Shown: piece after piece, positions 6,985 through 15,877 of the stretch
How the letters are laid out: each line of letters opens with the position of its first letter
Numbering within the stretch: the stretch's first letter is position 1
Origin: Novipirellula artificiosorum
Lineage (GTDB): Bacteria > Planctomycetota > Planctomycetia > Pirellulales > Pirellulaceae
Assembly: GCF_007860135.1 (NCBI RefSeq)
Contig: NZ_SJPV01000003.1
Span: forward strand, 402,698-466,697
Reading direction: 5' to 3'
DNA length: 64,000 bases
Notes under the pieces: generated by a model
The model's database searches: none
What the model was told of the DNA's origin: nothing
The model's input: the letters and a program-made list of their open reading frames with translations, nothing else
Position numbers and translations under genes: made by a program

Positions 6985-8457
6985 TTACTCAAACAAATTC
7001 GCTACTTGCTCGGCGGAGTACTTGAACGCTTTGAAGGCAGGAGCAGGACCTTTGTAGCGAACGATGACATCCCCATCAGACGCAACTTCCCAGACCCGTC
7101 TGCCCACCGTATCGGTTAGAAGTGTGTTCCCATTGGGCAAGCGGCGAGCTCCACCTTGAAAGGGAGCGAAAAAGTCTTTGTGTTCCCAGAACCAAATTTG
7201 CTTCGCCTCAAACGCTCCAGCTTTCTCGATGACGTAACGCCCGTTATCAACAGTGGGACTAATTTCATGGACGTTGCTAATTCCCTTTAACTGTTCCTGG
7301 GCGAGCGCGGCAGCCGCTCCACCAGTGCCGACTCTGGCTATGCTGCTCGTGCCTGTATTGTTATTGAACACCAAGAGATTGCCGGCTCCAGGAAGACCTT
7401 CGTCAACCCAGTTGGCGTCGTGTTGATTTTGGAAGAGCCGTTCTTTCTCCGTGCCCCTCGCGTAGGCAGCGGGATTGCCGTATCGGAACAGCAGGTCTCC
7501 TCCCTTGCCCCTTCGACCGCCTGTGGAGCTCGCGGCTTGTTCGGTGGTCGTGCTGTGGTCGATCAACCAGATTTCGCTGTAGATAAAGGAGCTGACAACG
7601 ATCTGATCCATGCCCGGGTGATAGTCGAGCGCATTCAAATGCTGCCGCACAGCATTCATTGGCGCATAGCTTCTGGGGAAGTGGCCATCGATCTTTTCCG
7701 GATGATCGGCGATGACACCGTAGTTGGCCGCTTTGGCATCTTGATCCTGAATCATGTGGTCAATAAAACGCCAATACCAGACGATTTCATGGGAATCCTT
7801 TTCCAGGTTGGGTTTGATCTCCAACACTCCATCGGACCAAACCGTTTTCCCTTTGCCGGCCGACCAACCAGCCGCCGCCGCTTCTTTCGGGCTGATTTCT
7901 TCGTAAATTAAAACCAGAATATTGCCGTTGGGCATGGGCAACATATCGTGGTGAAAGGTGATTTTGTTCCCGTTAAAATGAATGTTCTTTGCACTCAACT
8001 CCCAGACTGCTTGTCCAGTTGTGTCTGTGATCTGAAGCGTGTCGGTGACGGCCACTGGCTGCCCCGCAACATATTTTCGATCCCTAATGCCCATGCGCAG
8101 CAGGCCACCGGATTCCAGTAAGTACGAGGTATGTCCCCCTCCCGTTAGATCGGTATCCCAGCGATGAACTACCTTTCCCTCAGCATCGAGAAGCATTGCG
8201 TAATTAACAACATCGGTGGCGAGTTCATCCGCCTGGTGCCAAAACAGGTAGCCTAGGTACAGCTCGTCAGGCAAAGCCAGATCAATTTTTTTCATCACCG
8301 CATCACCGATTGATGCGATTGTTGTAGATTGCTGCCGCTGTCGAGGACGTGCATCTGCTTGCCTGTTGGGCCGCCCGGTCGCGTTGTCCGCATCCTGAGC
8401 CATCGTTGTGGTGGCGACGAGCAGTGAAACGATCAGCGAAAGAGTGAATCGGGTCAT
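6985..8457 (-). CDS. Secreted arylsulfotransferase (ASST-like)
   Basis: A 490-residue protein with a Sec signal peptide (MTRFTLSLIVSLLVATTTMA, cleavage after AQ) followed by a beta-propeller-like body. Repeats such as DAEGKVVHRWDTD, GNILVLIYEE and LPNGNTLLTDTVGRRVWEV are typical of the arylsulfotransferase/ASST beta-propeller family (PF05935/PF14269). ASST enzymes move sulfate between phenolic compounds in the periplasm, but many planctomycete relatives have no tested activity. Histidines in FHHDMLPMPNGN and QNQHDANW are candidate active-site residues. It precedes the SDR gene on the same strand, separated by a repeat. Appears intact. Confidence 0.8.
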   Translation of the reverse strand: MTRFTLSLIVSLLVATTTMAQDADNATGRPNRQADARPRQRQQSTTIASIGDAVMKKIDLALPDELYLGYLFWHQADELATDVVNYAMLLDAEGKVVHRWDTDLTGGGHTSYLLESGGLLRMGIRDRKYVAGQPVAVTDTLQITDTTGQAVWELSAKNIHFNGNKITFHHDMLPMPNGNILVLIYEEISPKEAAAAGWSAGKGKTVWSDGVLEIKPNLEKDSHEIVWYWRFIDHMIQDQDAKAANYGVIADHPEKIDGHFPRSYAPMNAVRQHLNALDYHPGMDQIVVSSFIYSEIWLIDHSTTTEQAASSTGGRRGKGGDLLFRYGNPAAYARGTEKERLFQNQHDANWVDEGLPGAGNLLVFNNNTGTSSIARVGTGGAAAALAQEQLKGISNVHEISPTVDNGRYVIEKAGAFEAKQIWFWEHKDFFAPFQGGARRLPNGNTLLTDTVGRRVWEVASDGDVIVRYKGPAPAFKAFKYSAEQVANLFE

Positions 8458-8483
8458 CGGAAATTCCTTTGTTGTGCTGCGGT

Positions 8484-8668
8484 CTAATGATTCACATCGA
8501 CGACGATGCGACCCCGGATTTTGCCATTCAATATCTGTAGTTGACGGTGGTATATTCGACGGCGATCGCGACGCTACCTTCAGGCAACCGGTCTTCGGTC
8601 AAATGCTGCACGGCAGCGGAGACTTCGGCTTCACCGGATTGTTCAACAACAAGAGCTTTGAATGTCAT
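8484..8668 (-). pseudogene. MDR quinone-oxidoreductase gene with internal deletion
   Basis: The minus strand opens with ATG at 8668 and reads MTFKALVVEQSGEAEVSAAV, then EDRLPEGSV and EYTTVNYR, the N-terminus of a YhdH/AcuI-type reductase. Directly after that, in a shifted frame, comes [14 protein letters not shown] and a TAG at 8484-8486, the C-terminal strand of the same family (compare [14 protein letters not shown] in the intact gene at 10171-11154). So one copy has lost about 270 codons and kept only its two ends. Confidence 0.85.
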
Positions 8669-8693
8669 TCGTCTTTCTAACGTATAAAGGTCG

Positions 8694-8895
8694 TTAAAGG
8701 CACCGTATCTGCATCGATACGAGTTTACCGCTGTCTAGCGTCCGTGTTCCGATTTGCACGAATCCTGCCATTTGATGAAAGTTCAATGAGTCGGTATTCG
8801 GCGGATCGACATCCATCTCGGCCGCGATCGATAGCAGATCGGCATTCTTCGCCCAAAACTGAATGTGAGAGTAAAACGCACGGCCAACGCCGGAA
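8694..8895 (-). pseudogene. GNAT acetyltransferase, C-terminal fragment
   Basis: One minus frame reads RAFYSHIQFWAKN, MDVDPPNTDSLNFHQMAGF, then VQIGTRTLDSGKLVSMQIRC and a TAA at 8694-8696. NxxPPNxxSxxFHxxxGFxxVG followed by a GGKxVS strand is the C-terminal half of COG3818-type GNAT acetyltransferases. The N-terminal half, including the acetyl-CoA loop, is missing, and the boundary lies close to the adaptor-gene scrap at 8905-8958. Confidence 0.65.
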
Positions 8896-8904
8896 CTGCG
8901 ACAG

Positions 8905-8958
8905 GCTCCCCCATCGCTTTAGGAACTCAATGAATCTCGCTCGACCGTTTTTCACCAA
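8905..8958 (-). pseudogene. Duplicated N-terminus of the RND adaptor gene
   Basis: Eighteen codons (VKNGRARFIEFLKRWGS after a TTG) that match the start of the efflux adaptor at 15874-17322 (VKNSRARFFEFLKRWGS), including the shared upstream GGAGAGTTG. After the KRWGS codons the sequence becomes the unrelated GNAT fragment. A relic of a second adaptor gene or a small duplication. Confidence 0.8.
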
Positions 8959-9013
8959 GTCAACTCTCCATCAAAGGGTTGTAGCACGGAGTTGGACTCC
9001 GCGAATGCGAAGA

Positions 9014-9090
9014 TGTAGAACAATTGTCCCAATTGTTTACCCATCATGCTGGCGTAGCCAGCGTGAACAGTTGAGGACAACTGTTCTACA
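9014..9090. repeat. Palindromic repeat family D
   Basis: Begins TGTAGAACAATTGTCCCAAT and ends with GGACAACTGTTCTACA, forming imperfect inverted arms around a gctggcgtagccagc hairpin core. A second copy is at 12696-12771. Confidence 0.85.
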
Positions 9091-9175
9091 AAAATATGTC
9101 AGCCCCTCCGTTACCACTTCACGGCTAAAACTCGCAGGATGGTTTTCATCTTGTCTATTTCCTTCGCCAATTGGT

Positions 9176-10031
9176 TTAAAATAGCGGATGTTTGCTTACG
9201 CTGTCCTTCAGTTTTACGGACTGGACGATGGTCCAGTGCTCGTCGATCTTTCCAGCGTCATTGAAACGGAAAACGTGAACAACGATCCGGCGGGCGGGCG
9301 AGCCGTCGTCCGCCGCCTTGATCTCTCTGTGGGTTTGCAGATAAACGAGGTCGCCGTCCGCGGCCACCAGTTTGAAAGCGACTTTTGATTTCGGATGATC
9401 TCTCCAAATCGGATTGGTTTCGAGCGATTCAACCAGCGCGTCAAATCCATCGCCAATACGTGGATCGTGCTGGATATATTTTCCGGCATATTTCCCGGCG
9501 GCTTCGTAGTCGCGGTCGCCCATCACGAGCTGGAAAAAAAACCAGCGCTGCCTTTTTGTTGGCCTCGCTCCTGTCCGCGGAAACCGCCGGGTAGAGCTTG
9601 GCCGCGATGCCCTGGAGATCCTCTTCGCCGCTGCAGTCCGGGTATGCGGCTTTCATTTCAGCAACGAGTTCGTCCGCGGTGTTTGCCTTCGCCGCAATCT
9701 GCCGCAGGGTTTCCAGATAGTTGATCTGGAATTCCAGGTCTTCAATACCCGCTTTTCCGATGCCATGCGAGCCCAGCAGGAGGGTGTAGCCGGCAGCTTT
9801 GGCTTTCAGGGCGTCAATCAGCGCGCCGTCGATGGCGGGTTTGCTGCCGATCTGGTTTTTCGAGGCATGGCGGCCTTCGGCCGGCGCAAAATGCTGGTAG
9901 TACACCTTGTCGCCGATGTGTGCCGGCGCAAAAAGCGTTGTCGAAACGATGGCATCAACCCCGGACCCGTCGGCCCTGAGATGCCTCATGGGGGAGTAAC
10001 AGATGGACTTCTGGCCGATACCATTCGTGAC
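9176..10031 (-). pseudogene. Truncated metallo-beta-lactamase fused to SnoaL domain, frameshifted
   Basis: The upstream frame (open from 10031, clear from 9989) carries the end of a metallo-beta-lactamase-fold hydrolase: RHLRADGSGVDAIVSTTLFA, HIGDKVYYQHFAPAEGRHAS and YTLLLGSHGIG. It continues through an alpha-helical linker to SADRSEANKKAALVFF. The homologous sequence then moves to another frame, QLVMGDRDYEAAGKYAGKYI, a SnoaL-like domain of the COG4922 type, which ends at 9176. The switch lies exactly at a run of eight A at 9532-9539. The N-terminal half with the HxHxDH zinc site is absent, so the first domain cannot work; the SnoaL part could be made alone from the ATG at 9526. Confidence 0.75.
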
Positions 10032-10170
10032 TCATGCTGGCCGGGCGCGCTCGCTCGATTCGGGACAGGTGTTGGAATGACGGAAAATCATTTGAATTCG
10101 GAGCGGGGAAGCCGTTGCTCTCCATGCGATTGTTCGGCTTCTCCTCTATTCCGATTTGCTGCCTTGCAAG

Positions 10171-11154
10171 TCAACGGTTCACATCGACGACTATTCGTCC
10201 TCTTACTTGGCCGCCGAGTAGTTTCGATGAGAGTGGTAGCACCTCTGCCAAGCCTACCTCCCTGCTGATCGTGGCGAGCTTCGACGCATCGAGATCCTTG
10301 CCCAGGCGACGCCATGCTTCGAGTCGTTCAGGTCGGGGACACATCACGCTGTCAATGCCTGCCAGAGTAACGCCTCGCAATATGAATGGCGCGACGGTGG
10401 CCGGGAAATCCATGCCACCCGCCAATCCGCAGGCTGTGACGACCCCTCGGTATTTAATCGACGCGCAGACATTCGCCAGTGTGCGGCTGCCGACAACATC
10501 CACCGCACCAGCCCAGCGTTCTTTGCCCAAGGGCTTGCCGTGCTTCTCAAATACGGCACGATCCAGGACCTCCACCGCACCCAAACTCTTAAGATAGTCG
10601 GCTTCCGATGCTCTGCCGCTCACGGCGACGACGGTGAAACCAAGCCGGGTCAGGACGGCCGTCGCTACGCTGCCCACACCGCCTGCCGCGCCGGTCACCA
10701 GAATTTCTCCGTCGGCGGGTGTGAGGCCGTGCCGCTCCAGCGCCAGTACGCAGAGCATCGCGGTGTAGCCTGCGGTTCCAATAGCCATCGCCTGCTGCGG
10801 TGTGAACTGCTCCGGCAGAGGGACCAGCCAGTTTCCATTCAGGCGTGCCTTCTGGGCAAGTCCGCCCCAATGCGATTCTCCGACTCCCCATCCATTGAGA
10901 ATCACGGGGTCGCCTGCTTTGTAATCGGGATGTGTCGAGTGCTCCACTGCGCCGACCAGGTCAACGCCGGGCACCATCGGAAACTTGCGCACCACCGGCC
11001 CCTTGTTCGTGATGGCCAATGCGTCCTTGTAGTTGAGCGTCGAATGGCTCACTCGCACGGTCACATCCCCCTGGGGCAATTGCCCCTCGTCGATGTCTGT
11101 CACTGAAACGCGGAAGCCCGCGTAGTCTTTCACGATTAAGACGCCTTTGAACAT
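10171..11154 (-). CDS. Zinc-free MDR reductase, YhdH/AcuI family
   Basis: A 327-residue medium-chain reductase of the YhdH/YhfP/AcuI family, whose best-known member reduces acryloyl-CoA with NADPH. Motifs: TLNYKDALA, the Rossmann loop [33 protein letters not shown] and the terminal [11 protein letters not shown]. No catalytic zinc ligands are visible, as expected. The ATG at 11152-11154 ([11 protein letters not shown]) is chosen because the longer frame to 11292 runs into repeat DNA. Length is normal for the family. Two broken relatives sit at 8484-8668 and 11397-11498. Substrate unknown. Confidence 0.88.
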   Translation of the reverse strand: MFKGVLIVKDYAGFRVSVTDIDEGQLPQGDVTVRVSHSTLNYKDALAITNKGPVVRKFPMVPGVDLVGAVEHSTHPDYKAGDPVILNGWGVGESHWGGLAQKARLNGNWLVPLPEQFTPQQAMAIGTAGYTAMLCVLALERHGLTPADGEILVTGAAGGVGSVATAVLTRLGFTVVAVSGRASEADYLKSLGAVEVLDRAVFEKHGKPLGKERWAGAVDVVGSRTLANVCASIKYRGVVTACGLAGGMDFPATVAPFILRGVTLAGIDSVMCPRPERLEAWRRLGKDLDASKLATISREVGLAEVLPLSSKLLGGQVRGRIVVDVNR

Positions 11155-11255
11155 GCAATCTGCCTCCGCTGAGGTTGATGAGTTGTTTGGAAAATGTCTC
11201 CGAAAGTCGTGAATGACCATCTTTTCAAAGCAAGCGAAACGCTGCACCTGCGTCC

Positions 11256-11378
11256 TAATAGAACAGCGCCACTTAGCTCGTAACGGTGGCATCCTGCCGC
11301 CGACATGTTGTTTAACGGTCCTGATTCCGGCGGCAGGATGCCACCGATACTTAAGTGGTGCTGTCCTACTAAGCCATC
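11256..11378. repeat. Nested palindrome: family E arms around two REP copies
   Basis: Outer arms (ACAGCGCCACTTAG near 11263 and AAGTGGTGCTGTCCTA near 11353) resemble family E. Inside are two oppositely oriented copies of the REP GGCGGCAGGATGCCACCG (about 11285-11301 inverted, 11329-11350 direct). It lies between the intact MDR gene and the MDR N-terminal fragment. Confidence 0.8.
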
Positions 11379-11396
11379 GCTGTGGTGGCGGCGAGC

Positions 11397-11498
11397 AGTG
11401 ACGTTACCGGTCGGCAAACGGCCTTCCGTCACCCTCTGCACGGCAGCGGAAACTCTGGCTTCGCCAGTTTTCTCGACGAGCAGGGTGTTGAATGTCAT
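11397..11498 (-). pseudogene. MDR reductase N-terminal fragment
   Basis: ATG at 11498 opens MTFNTLLVEKTGEARVSAAV followed by [14 protein letters not shown], closely matching the start of the 8484-8668 relic. Homology stops after 34 codons, just before the nested palindrome. Its ATG overlaps the stop of the DoxX fragment (ATGA at 11495-11498), so an old DoxX-MDR operon is preserved here. Confidence 0.8.
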
Positions 11499-11813
11499 GA
11501 TTCGTTTTCCTTTTCTGACGAGTTGGCGGTTGCCTCGGTTTTCTTGCCCCACACGCACTGATCCACCGAGAATCGTCCTGCTCCTGTTAGCATGAGTGTT
11601 GCATAAACCGCGAGATAGCAGGCAGCAAGCTCCTTCTTTTGCCACGGATCGCCGCCGTGAACGATGAACAAGGCGACGATCATCGTGAAAGCCAGTGGAA
11701 TCGCTGAGAGCCGCGTCGCAAACCCGACAATGATCAACAGCGAACACCCGAACTCGGCCCCAATTGCTAGAATCAGGCTTAGTTGGCTGCCGATTCCAAT
11801 CGGATCGGTAGAC
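11495..11813 (-). pseudogene. DoxX family membrane protein, 5'-truncated
   Basis: The frame reads DPIGIGSQLSLILAIGAEFG, then a run of hydrophobic helices (CSLLIIVGFATRLSAIPLAF, MIVALFIVHGGDPWQKKELA, CYLAVYATLMLTGAGRFSVD), matching the last three helices of DoxX proteins. The first helix is missing: just upstream the sequence becomes the kinase fragment, in a different frame. The ATG listed at 11815 is at the junction and probably not natural. Confidence 0.78.
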
Positions 11814-12614
11814 AACCCCCATTCCGCCGCGTCCGATCTCGGTGGTCAGATGATACTGGCCGTATTGGCGTGCGGACTCCACGTCATGGCGGATCGAACG
11901 AACAAAGTGTGCGGCAAAAGTCGCAATGACGGCGGTTGCAAACAAAACAAATGTCGTGGTAAAGCGAGGTGGTTCTATCCCCTCAAGACCGTTGGTGGTC
12001 GCAAGTTGAACGGCGCTCATGGCCGTGGCAACGATTGCATACGTGAATCCCACGATAGCGGTGCGACGCCAGTTCGAGGGAATGAACATGGCGTACGTTG
12101 CGATGAACAATCCGACGACACTCCCGCTGCCCGCCACCAGAGCGGGAAAACGGTATGGTTTACCGATTTCAATCAATCGGGTCGTTTCCAAATACTGCAT
12201 CATCATCACTTCGACCAGCGGAACGACAATAACAACGATCTCGATCCTTCGGAGATGCGAGAGCGTGATGCCCGGTCGCCGCCAAAGTAACGTCGCGGAG
12301 CCAAACAGGGCTGCAGCAGCAGTCATTCGAGATGTTAGCGACGCGACGGACACCGTTCCCATAATGAAATTCATGACTTGCGCGACAAGCATCATCGTGG
12401 CGATGATCACCATCGCGATCATCAGGCGTTCGCGCAGCAGCAGCCGCGTGGATTCATCGAAGAGGTCGGCCACCCGATCGCCGGAACGACTTTGCGAATC
12501 GACTCGGATACGCGATTGGTCCATCGGATTCGCAAGGACGTTGGTCTCGGCCAACGCTTGAGTTGGATTGTTTGGGTCGAGATCAGTCGTTGGTTCAAGA
12601 TCAACAGGCATCAT
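11814..12614 (-). pseudogene. Membrane Ser/Thr kinase, cut in the glycine loop
   Basis: Starting at 12614, about 265 codons encode a cytoplasmic N-terminus, a block of roughly six hydrophobic helices (for example LMIAMVIIATMMLVAQVMNF) and then YHLTTEIGRGGMGVVY, the glycine-rich ATP loop of a PknB-type kinase domain. The kinase ends there: the next bases belong to the DoxX relic. The 492-codon open frame continues to 11136 only by reading DoxX, MDR and repeat DNA out of register. The catalytic core (HRD, DFG) is absent. Confidence 0.8.
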
Positions 12615-12695
12615 GAAGCTCAGAATACAGGTCAGGGAGTTTAGGTCGCAATCTTAGTTCGGCTTTCGCACTTTCCAGGCGGCGAAGCCGGCCAG

Positions 12696-12771
12696 TGTAG
12701 AACAATTGTCCCAATTGTTTCGCCGGCGAAGCCGGCCCACACGGATGAACATTTGGGACATATGTTCTACA
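12696..12771. repeat. Palindromic repeat family D, at the end of the RND gene
   Basis: TGTAGAACAATTGTCCCAAT on the left and GGACATATGTTCTACA on the right, with an inner cgccggcgaagccggc hairpin. The CTA at 12767-12769 is, on the minus strand, the TAG stop of the RND transporter gene. Confidence 0.85.
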
Positions 12772-15700
12772 TTTGATTCTCTGTTCTCTGTTTTGTCTTG
12801 GCTATCAACCCGAAATCGGCAAGGACGACGTAGGCGGCGGGGATCGCGACTAGCACGAGCACGGTCGAGCTGAGCAGACCGAAGCAAACGCTGACGGCGA
12901 GGGGAATGAGGACCTGAGCCTGGCGGCTGGTTTCAAATAGCAACGGTGTTAAGCCGGCGATGGTGGTAGCCGAGGTGAGCAGGATGGCCCGGAAACGCAG
13001 CCGACTGGCGCGACGCGCGGAGTCCACAACGTTGGTTCCAGTGGTACGCTCCTGCTTCAAAAACAGCACCAACAGAATCGAATCGTTCACGACCACGCCG
13101 GCCAAGGAGACGAATCCAAGGACACTGGGAATCGAAAGCGAGTTGCCCGTGATCAGGTGACCCCAAATGACGCCGATCAAAGCCAACGGAATGGCCGCCA
13201 TGACAATCAGCGGCTCGGTCCAACTCTCAAACTGGTAGCTGAGGATGACGAACACGCCGATCAGCCCCAACACGAATGCCTGCATCATCGAGTTTCCGGT
13301 TTCGGCGGATTCCTGAGACTCACCTTCGATCTGAATGTCAACGTTCGGATGTTGTTTTTGAATTTCCCCGACGGCCTCTCGTCGAAACAGGCCCATCAGA
13401 CTAGCCGTATTCGCGACGCGCGTGTCGACTTCGCCGATCAAGGTCACCGTGCGTCGACCGTCGAGGCGGGCAATTCGCGACCATCCCGTGGCGACTTCAA
13501 CTTTGGCAACGGCTGAAAGCGGCACACGACTGCCACCAGCCAAAACAACGTGGAAATCACTGAAGTCCGCCAGAGAGTCGCGATCCGCCGATTTCAAACG
13601 AGCGACGATTTCGTATGCTTCGGAACCAACTTGAATCTCGTCCGCGATGGTGCCCTGGAACGCGGCGCGCACCTGATCGGCGATCGTCGTCGCGTCCAGA
13701 CCAAGCCCGACCGCGCCCTCATCGAGGCGAATGCGGTATTCTTGTTTTCCAGGCCGCAGGTCATCCGTCAGGTTGTACACGCCCTTGTACTGATCGAAAA
13801 ACGTGAGCGCCTGCTGTGCTGCCTGCTTGGCAGCGCTGATATCGTCACTCTGAAATCGAATTTCAATCGGACGTCCGGCAGGACCAAAGCTCGCTTCGCC
13901 GTACGTCACGCTAATCACGTCAGGGAGTCGTCCGACCGCCTCCCGCCATGCCTGAACGACGGCATCGATCCGAGTTGCACGATTCTCGGGACTTAACAGG
14001 TCCGCCGTCACGGTCGCCACATGCGAACCGGACTCAAACGCATCCGCGTTGGTTCCAAACTGGACCTGCACGGTTTCGACCAATTCCCTGCCCTCTGGCT
14101 GGTCGGGCGTAAAGCGTCGATTGACTTCTTCCAGACCGGCCGAAATTCGCTGCACAATCTGTTCGGTGCGGTCCACCGGTGTGCCCTGCGGCAGCAGGAT
14201 TCGTGCTTCAACGATCTCGCCTTCTGTAGTGGGAAAGCCTTGAAATGGGACAATACCGCTGACAACCAGTGCCAGCGAAACCACAAACAGGGCGGCAAGG
14301 CTGCCCAGAAACAGGTAACGCCAGCGGATTGCGGCATCGACGCACGTGCCGGTGACCGATTCGCGCAGCCAGTCGAGAACGCGATCGATTCCGCCGCGGA
14401 GTCGGCCGGGACGATCCAGGCCCGTGTGTGCGAGCGAGTGACCAAGGTGAGCCGGCAGGATGATGAACGCTTCAATCAGGCTAACGGCCAGCACCAGGAT
14501 CAAAACCATCGGAATGACTTCCAGCACCTTGCCGATGAATCCTGACAGTGACGCCAAGGGCCCCAGGACACAGATCGTCGTCAGGAACGAGGAAACCACG
14601 CCGCCCGAGACTTCCTTAACGCCGTCAATCGCAGCTTGCATGGCCGACTTGCCGAGGCTCAGATGACGGGCGATGTTCTCCGAGATAACGATCCCATCGT
14701 CCATCAGAATGCCTGTTGCCAACAGCATAGCCACCAAGGTGATCATGTTGATCGTCAAACCTAGCATCGGCATCAGAAACAGCGCGCCGAGGAAGGACAC
14801 CGGCAAGCTCATGACAACCCAGAACGACATTCGCAGGTTAAAGAACAGCCACAATGTACAGAACACCAAGATGACACCTTGCACGGCATTCTTGAGGACC
14901 AATTGCAATCGATCGCGGATCAAGGTCGACATGTCGTTGACCACAACCAGGCTCAAGAGCGGCTGACGCTGACGCTCGAGCTCAAGAAACTCGTGCACCG
15001 CGGTGGTCACTCGGATGGCGTCCTGCGCTTTCGTCTTTTTAATCCGCAGCACCCCAGCCCGTTCATTTCCCAGCAGGCTCTTGACCTCTTCATCCTCGAA
15101 CACGTCGACAACCTGGCCGAGATCGCGCAGACGAATCTCTGCTCCACCCCTGGTGCCCTTGATGATCAGATCCTCCAGCTCCTCCGGTGTGCGACGTTGT
15201 TCGACGAAGCGCAGCAGCACTTCGTTCTCGCGCGTTTCCAGCGAGCCGGCTGGCAGATCGATCCCCTGCCGTGCAATGATACGGGCGACATCGGCGGCAG
15301 TCAGTCCGTAACGCCGCAGCGCTTCATCAGACAGTTCAACGCGAAGCTGACGGTCGGAAAACCCTTCCAGTTCGACCAGCGAGACTTGAGGCACCTGTTG
15401 CAGACGATCCTTCAAGTCCTCGCAGTAGATCTTCAGATCTCCCGTCGGCAACGGGCCGGAGACGAGCAAAACCATGACGGCTTCGGTTCGTCCGATCTGC
15501 GTGATCACGGGATCTTCGACATTGTCGGGAAACTCGGTGATCGCTTCGACCTCCGACTCGATGTCGTCCTGGAACAAAGAGATATCGGCGCCGTCACGCA
15601 TTTCGACGGTGATCACTGCAACGCCCTCCTGCGCCTCGGAGCGTACTTCTTTGACGTTTTCCACACCGTCGACTGCGTCTTCGACTCGCCTGCAGACAGT

Positions 15701-15877
15701 CTCTTCGACTTCCTCGGCCGTCGCACCGAGATAGAGGATGCGGATTTGGATTTCCGTCGCTGAAAACTCCGGAAACGTTTCCCGTTCCAGCTTCGGCAGT
15801 GCAAACAGGCCTGCAACGATAAATAGCAGCATCAACAGGTTGGCCAGTGTCGGATGCCGCGCGAATCGATCAATCAT
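12767..15877 (-). CDS. RND efflux transporter (AcrB/MexB-like inner-membrane pump)
   Basis: A 1036-residue resistance-nodulation-division transporter that should export drugs or metabolites using the proton gradient. It begins MIDRFARHPTLANLLMLLFI (first membrane helix), has the periplasmic porter domains (GATAEEVEETVCRRVEDAVD), a helix block near residue 390 with TGILMDDGIVISENI, where the adjacent aspartates are the proton relay, and a second helix block near the end (LGFVSLAGVVVNDSILLV). Length is normal. Its ATG overlaps the adaptor stop (ATGA at 15874-15877). The TAG stop lies within a palindromic repeat, so the last residues (ENQM) may be repeat-derived. No outer-membrane channel gene is nearby. 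Confidence 0.93.
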   Translation of the reverse strand: MIDRFARHPTLANLLMLLFIVAGLFALPKLERETFPEFSATEIQIRILYLGATAEEVEETVCRRVEDAVDGVENVKEVRSEAQEGVAVITVEMRDGADISLFQDDIESEVEAITEFPDNVEDPVITQIGRTEAVMVLLVSGPLPTGDLKIYCEDLKDRLQQVPQVSLVELEGFSDRQLRVELSDEALRRYGLTAADVARIIARQGIDLPAGSLETRENEVLLRFVEQRRTPEELEDLIIKGTRGGAEIRLRDLGQVVDVFEDEEVKSLLGNERAGVLRIKKTKAQDAIRVTTAVHEFLELERQRQPLLSLVVVNDMSTLIRDRLQLVLKNAVQGVILVFCTLWLFFNLRMSFWVVMSLPVSFLGALFLMPMLGLTINMITLVAMLLATGILMDDGIVISENIARHLSLGKSAMQAAIDGVKEVSGGVVSSFLTTICVLGPLASLSGFIGKVLEVIPMVLILVLAVSLIEAFIILPAHLGHSLAHTGLDRPGRLRGGIDRVLDWLRESVTGTCVDAAIRWRYLFLGSLAALFVVSLALVVSGIVPFQGFPTTEGEIVEARILLPQGTPVDRTEQIVQRISAGLEEVNRRFTPDQPEGRELVETVQVQFGTNADAFESGSHVATVTADLLSPENRATRIDAVVQAWREAVGRLPDVISVTYGEASFGPAGRPIEIRFQSDDISAAKQAAQQALTFFDQYKGVYNLTDDLRPGKQEYRIRLDEGAVGLGLDATTIADQVRAAFQGTIADEIQVGSEAYEIVARLKSADRDSLADFSDFHVVLAGGSRVPLSAVAKVEVATGWSRIARLDGRRTVTLIGEVDTRVANTASLMGLFRREAVGEIQKQHPNVDIQIEGESQESAETGNSMMQAFVLGLIGVFVILSYQFESWTEPLIVMAAIPLALIGVIWGHLITGNSLSIPSVLGFVSLAGVVVNDSILLVLFLKQERTTGTNVVDSARRASRLRFRAILLTSATTIAGLTPLLFETSRQAQVLIPLAVSVCFGLLSSTVLVLVAIPAAYVVLADFGLIAKTKQRTENQM

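Noticed and set aside
14879..15763. A 294-codon plus-strand frame opposite the RND transporter
   Set aside because: Mirrors the RND coding sequence and has no motif of its own.
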